Assembly (NCBI GenBank): GCA_023389535.1
Contig: JAEWEH010000438.1
Location: forward strand, 1-8,747
Origin: Pseudomonadota bacterium
GTDB taxonomy: Bacteria; Pseudomonadota; Gammaproteobacteria; Burkholderiales; Burkholderiaceae_B
DNA length: 8,747 nt
Reading direction: 5' to 3'
Part shown: positions 5,860 through 8,747 of the stretch, in pieces
Position numbering within the stretch: the first letter of the stretch is position 1
How the letters are laid out: every line of letters starts with the position of its first letter
Notes under the pieces: generated by a model
Database searches by the model: none
What the model was told of the DNA's origin: nothing
Seen by the model: the letters and a program-made list of their open reading frames with translations, nothing else
Position numbers and translations under genes: made by a program

Positions 5860-7802
5860 TGAAGTTGAATCTAAGCACCAAGTTGCTGCGCGCGAAGCTG
5901 CTGTCCGGCGACCTTGCACCAGGGTCCGAAATCGCGCTGCGCATGGACCAGGCCCTGCTGCAAGATGTGCTGGGAACGCTCGTCATGCTCGAGCTGGAAG
6001 CGATGGGCATCGATCGCGTCAAGACCGAACCCAGCGTCCAGTACATCGACCACTCTTTAGTACAGCAAGATAACCTCAATGCCGATTCGCACTTGTTTCT
6101 GCGCAGCGCCTGCGAGCGTTTCGGCATCTGGTACAGCGGCCCGGGCAACGGCATCAGCCATCCGGTCCATATGGAATATTTTGGTGTCCCGGGCCAGTCC
6201 TTGATCGGTTGCGACAGCCATACCACGGCCGCCGGCGCGATGGGCATGCTGGCGATCGGCGCCGGCGGCATTGAAGTCGCATTGGCCATGGCGGGCCATC
6301 CCCTGTACATCGCGGCGCCCAAAATATTTGGTGTCAGGCTGGAAGGCAGCTTGCCCGACTGGGTGTCCGCCAAGGACATCGCCCTGGAAATGCTGCGCCG
6401 CCATGGCGTAAGCGGTGGCAAGAACACCATTCTTGAATATTACGGACCCGGACTGGCCTGCCTGTCGGCCATGGACCGCCACGTCCTGGCCAACATGGGC
6501 ACAGAATTGGGCGCCACCGCAACGGTGTTCCCAAGCGACGACGCTACGCTGCGCTTCTTGCGCGCCCGCGGACGCGAAGATGTCTGGCGGCCTTTGCAAC
6601 CCGATCCGGGCTGCTCCTACGACCAGCACGATACGATAGACTTGAACATGCTGGAGCCGCTGATCGCCCTGCCCTCCAGCCCCGACAATGTCGTGCCCGT
6701 ATGCGAAGTGGCGGGCCAGCCGATATATCAAGCCTACATCGGCTCTTCGGGCAACCCGGGCTATCGGGACTTCGCCGTAGTTGCGGCGATGATGCGCAAG
6801 CGCAGCATCGCGCCCACCGTGTCCCTGGATATCAATCCCTCGTCCCGGCAAGTACTGCAATCCCTTTCCGATAAGGGTGAACTGTCTCATTTGATCCAGG
6901 CGGGCGCGCGCTTGCACCAGGCGGGCTGCAATGGCTGCATCGGCATGGGGCAGGCGCCAGCGGCCGGACGCAACAGCTTGCGTACCGTCCCGCGCAATTT
7001 CCCCGGGCGGTCCGGTACGCGTGAAGACAGCGTTTTTCTTTGCAGCCCGGAAACCGCCGCCGCCTCGGCGCTGCATGGCCGCATCACGGACCCGCGTAGC
7101 CTGGATATCCCGTATCCACGTATCGAGGAACCATCGCGCATCCCGGCCAACCTGTCCACGTTCAGCCCGCCCTTGCCGCTGGCCGAGGCGCGCCGCAAAT
7201 CCTTGCTAAAAACAGCGAACACCCCTTCACTGCCCGAGCTTGAGCCACTACCCGAGAGCCTCGACATCCCGATATTGCTGCAGGTCGGCGACAACATCTC
7301 GACGGACGACATCATCCCCGCCGGCGGCCGCGTCCTGCCCTATTGGAGCAATGTCTACGAGACCGCCAAATTCGCATTCGAACCGATAGATGCCAGCTAC
7401 CCGAGCCGCGCCAGCGCGCAGTTGCCGGAAGGGGGCCACGCCATCCTGGCCGGCGCCAACTATGGACAAGGCTCCAGTCGGGAAAACGCCGCGCTTGTGC
7501 CCGCCTTGCTGGGCTTGCGCGTGGTGCTGGCTGCCGGTTTCGCGCGCATCCACTGGCAAAATCTGATCTGCTTCGGCGTGCTGCCACTGGTTTTCGACAA
7601 CTCCGAAGATAGCGCCGTGTTAAGCCTGGGCACCAGGCTGACCATAGACCGCCTGCATGAACAACTGGAGTCCGGCCCACTGATAAAAGCCTATATCGAC
7701 AATGCCGACGGCCCCGCCATCATGCTGCGCCACGAATTATCGCAGCGGCAATTGGCCATCCTGAAGGCTGGAGGCGTCATCAACCAGCTGCGGCAGGCCT
7801 AG
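5859..7802 (+). CDS. Aconitase-family hydratase, single chain with swivel domain
   Basis: A 647-residue member of the aconitase/isopropylmalate-isomerase superfamily, with the large and swivel domains on one chain, in the size class of the short bacterial aconitases. Visible motifs: YIDHSLVQ (62-69, with the Asp-His pair), GCDSHTTAAGAMGMLAIGAGG (117-137, catalytic Asp119-Ser120-His121), GCNGCIGMGQAP (356-367, cluster cysteines 357 and 360), RTVPRNFPGRSGT (375-387, substrate arginines 379 and 384), the VGDNISTDDIIPAGGRVLP swivel start (476-494) and GANYGQGSSREN (532-543, catalytic Ser539 and Arg541). The motif that normally supplies the third cluster cysteine, GSCTN, reads GSSGN (295-299), so Ser297 takes its place; Cys118 beside the DSH motif is a possible substitute. 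ATG 5859 overlaps the dctM stop and has AGGA 8 bases upstream; a GTG at 5838 is possible but lies within dctM. The substrate is probably a di- or tricarboxylate or its derivative; housekeeping aconitase is unlikely given the transporter and regulator context. Confidence 0.88.
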   Translation: MKLNLSTKLLRAKLLSGDLAPGSEIALRMDQALLQDVLGTLVMLELEAMGIDRVKTEPSVQYIDHSLVQQDNLNADSHLFLRSACERFGIWYSGPGNGISHPVHMEYFGVPGQSLIGCDSHTTAAGAMGMLAIGAGGIEVALAMAGHPLYIAAPKIFGVRLEGSLPDWVSAKDIALEMLRRHGVSGGKNTILEYYGPGLACLSAMDRHVLANMGTELGATATVFPSDDATLRFLRARGREDVWRPLQPDPGCSYDQHDTIDLNMLEPLIALPSSPDNVVPVCEVAGQPIYQAYIGSSGNPGYRDFAVVAAMMRKRSIAPTVSLDINPSSRQVLQSLSDKGELSHLIQAGARLHQAGCNGCIGMGQAPAAGRNSLRTVPRNFPGRSGTREDSVFLCSPETAAASALHGRITDPRSLDIPYPRIEEPSRIPANLSTFSPPLPLAEARRKSLLKTANTPSLPELEPLPESLDIPILLQVGDNISTDDIIPAGGRVLPYWSNVYETAKFAFEPIDASYPSRASAQLPEGGHAILAGANYGQGSSRENAALVPALLGLRVVLAAGFARIHWQNLICFGVLPLVFDNSEDSAVLSLGTRLTIDRLHEQLESGPLIKAYIDNADGPAIMLRHELSQRQLAILKAGGVINQLRQA

Positions 7803-7809
7803 GTCGTCT

Positions 7810-7828
7810 ATGGGCGCCAGCCGCCCAT
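7810..7828 (+). terminator. Hairpin after hydratase gene, possible operon end
   Basis: ATGGGCG (7810-7816) and CGCCCAT (7822-7828) pair around a five-base CCAGC loop, beginning 8 bases after the hydratase stop. No T-run follows (TGCGCGCTTG), as with the other hairpins in this window. It may mark the 3' end of the transporter-hydratase message, possibly with Rho. Confidence 0.4.
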
Positions 7829-7951
7829 TGCGCGCTTGCTGGCACGGCCCCCCCGAATATGCCGGCTTCGAGACCCGCAAGCATCCAAAGCCCCTGGACC
7901 GGATCGCGCAGTGCTGATACGCTGCACCGACCGGTAACCCGGGGTATTTTC

Positions 7952-7965
7952 TTATTCGCGCATAA
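7952..7965. promoter_or_regulatory. TTATTCGCGCATAA near-palindrome before lysR, candidate autoregulatory site
   Basis: TTAT and ATAA flank TCGCGC, giving T-N11-A pairs (T7952/A7964 and T7953/A7965). It ends 12 bases before the TTG start of the LysR-type gene, where bound protein would block expression, as in common LysR autorepression. Its first eight bases, TTATTCGC, match 2113-2120 in the promoter region of the 2209-7802 genes. A TATTCGCGCA copy also lies inside the lysR coding sequence (8314-8323), so the match may be partly chance. Confidence 0.3.
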
Positions 7966-7977
7966 AGCCCTGAACTC

Positions 7978-8747
7978 TTGAACCTACGTCAACTGCGTTA
8001 CTTTGTGGTACTGGCCGAAGAGCTGAGCTTCACCCGCGCCGCGGAAAGGCTGCATATTTCACAGCCGCCTCTTAGCCAGCAGATCGCCTTGCTCGAGGAC
8101 GAGCTGGGCGTAAAGCTGTTCGCGCGCTCCAGCCGCCGCGTGGAACTGACGGAACCCGGCAGGGTATTCCTGAACGATATCCGCAATACCCTGGACCGCA
8201 TCAAAAGCGCCACCGTGCGTGTCCGCGCCATAGAGCAGGGCCTGGCCGGACGCATAGAAGTCGGGCTGTCCGGTTCCCATTTCCTGGGGCCGTTGCCCAG
8301 ATTGATCTTCAGGTATTCGCGCACCCACCCCAAAGTCACGGTAACGCTTAACGAGATGCGGCCCATAGACCAGATCGACGCATTGCTGGAACGCCGCATC
8401 GATGTCAGTATCTCGCGCTCCCAGGTCGACGATCGCCTGCTGTGCAGCCTGCCCTTGTGGAAGGACCCGGCGGTCGTCGCCCTGCCATTGGGTCACCGCC
8501 TGGCGGAACGCAAGGAGCTGCGTATCGCTGATCTGAAAAAAGAACGCTTCGTACTGCTGCGCCGCGAAGGCTCCCCGCTAGCCCGGCATATTTACCAGCA
8601 GTGCGCGGAAGCCGGCTTCATGCCGCATATCGCCCAGGTCGTAGAAGAAATCCCGGCCCAACTGTATTTGGTCGCCGCCGGCCTGGGCGTCGCGATCGTC
8701 CCGCAGTCTACCCGCGCCCGGCTGAACGACATTGCCTCGTGCACGCT
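7978..8747 (+). CDS. LysR-type transcriptional regulator, 3' end outside window
   Basis: An open frame of 256 full codons runs off the window edge; LysR proteins are about 300 residues, so roughly 40 are missing. The N-terminus MNLRQLRYFVVLAEELSFTR leads into the winged helix-turn-helix AAERLHISQPPLSQQIALLE, then ELGVKLFARSSRRVELTEPG, the linker helix, and an effector domain beginning GRIEVGLSGSHFLGPLPRL (about 91-109). The sequence is closest in style to the BenM/CatR-like group that senses small carboxylic acids. The only start that fits is TTG 7978: a stop (TAA 7963-7965) lies just upstream in frame and no ATG or GTG intervenes. No clear ribosome site precedes it, suggesting low expression. 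It follows the hydratase by 175 bases on the same strand, and is the most likely activator of the cluster, although direct evidence is limited to the shared TTATTCGC motif. Confidence 0.92.
   Translation, partial: MNLRQLRYFVVLAEELSFTRAAERLHISQPPLSQQIALLEDELGVKLFARSSRRVELTEPGRVFLNDIRNTLDRIKSATVRVRAIEQGLAGRIEVGLSGSHFLGPLPRLIFRYSRTHPKVTVTLNEMRPIDQIDALLERRIDVSISRSQVDDRLLCSLPLWKDPAVVALPLGHRLAERKELRIADLKKERFVLLRREGSPLARHIYQQCAEAGFMPHIAQVVEEIPAQLYLVAAGLGVAIVPQSTRARLNDIASCT

Noticed and set aside
5149..5919. Minus-strand open frame of 256 codons opposite dctM
   Set aside because: His/Asp/Gln-rich shadow translation of a hydrophobic membrane protein gene; not a histidine-rich metal protein.
6057..7076. 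Long minus-strand open frame of 339 codons opposite the hydratase gene
   Set aside because: Low-complexity Arg/Ala/Gly/Gln-rich translation without motifs, antisense to a clear aconitase-family gene.
1..8747. CRISPR arrays, tRNA/rRNA genes, insertion sequences, phage genes or attachment sites
   Set aside because: No regularly spaced repeats, no tRNA-like cloverleaf, and no transposase or integrase translation were seen on either strand.

Overview
The window is a GC-rich, tightly packed bacterial chromosome segment with every recognisable gene on the + strand. Protein style, codon use, abundant TRAP transport and LysR control suggest a betaproteobacterium of the Alcaligenaceae type (Bordetella/Achromobacter/Pusillimonas-like). 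This placement is inferred from general impression; no marker gene is present.

Layout: (1) bases 1-545 are the 3' part of a DUF2848 family gene; (2) 558-1913 is an amidase-signature hydrolase with an intact Lys-Ser-Ser triad, probably in one unit with the DUF2848 gene; (3) 1914-2208 is a regulatory gap with a 13-bp hairpin after the amidase and an AT-rich promoter carrying two palindromes; (4) 2209-2850 is an isochorismatase-fold cysteine amidohydrolase; (5) 2950-5859 encodes a complete tripartite TRAP transporter (binding protein, small DctQ-type and large DctM-type membrane subunits), with a 15-base-arm inverted repeat between the binding protein and the membrane subunits; (6) 5859-7802 is a single-chain aconitase-family hydratase whose ATG overlaps the dctM stop; (7) 7978 to the window end is a LysR-type regulator starting with TTG and cut by the edge.

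Taken together this reads as a catabolic cluster for an imported organic acid or acid amide. The TRAP system imports it, two unrelated C-N hydrolases can remove amide groups, an aconitase-type (de)hydratase acts on a resulting di- or tricarboxylate, and a LysR protein senses the substrate. No known pathway with exactly this set is recognised, and the substrate cannot be read from the sequence. The main oddities are a hydratase with Ser in place of the first cluster cysteine (GSSGN instead of GSCTN), a TRAP binding protein with Trp where the conserved carboxylate-binding Arg is expected, and a promoter with one palindrome filling the -35/-10 spacer and another near -65, the usual LysR recognition position.
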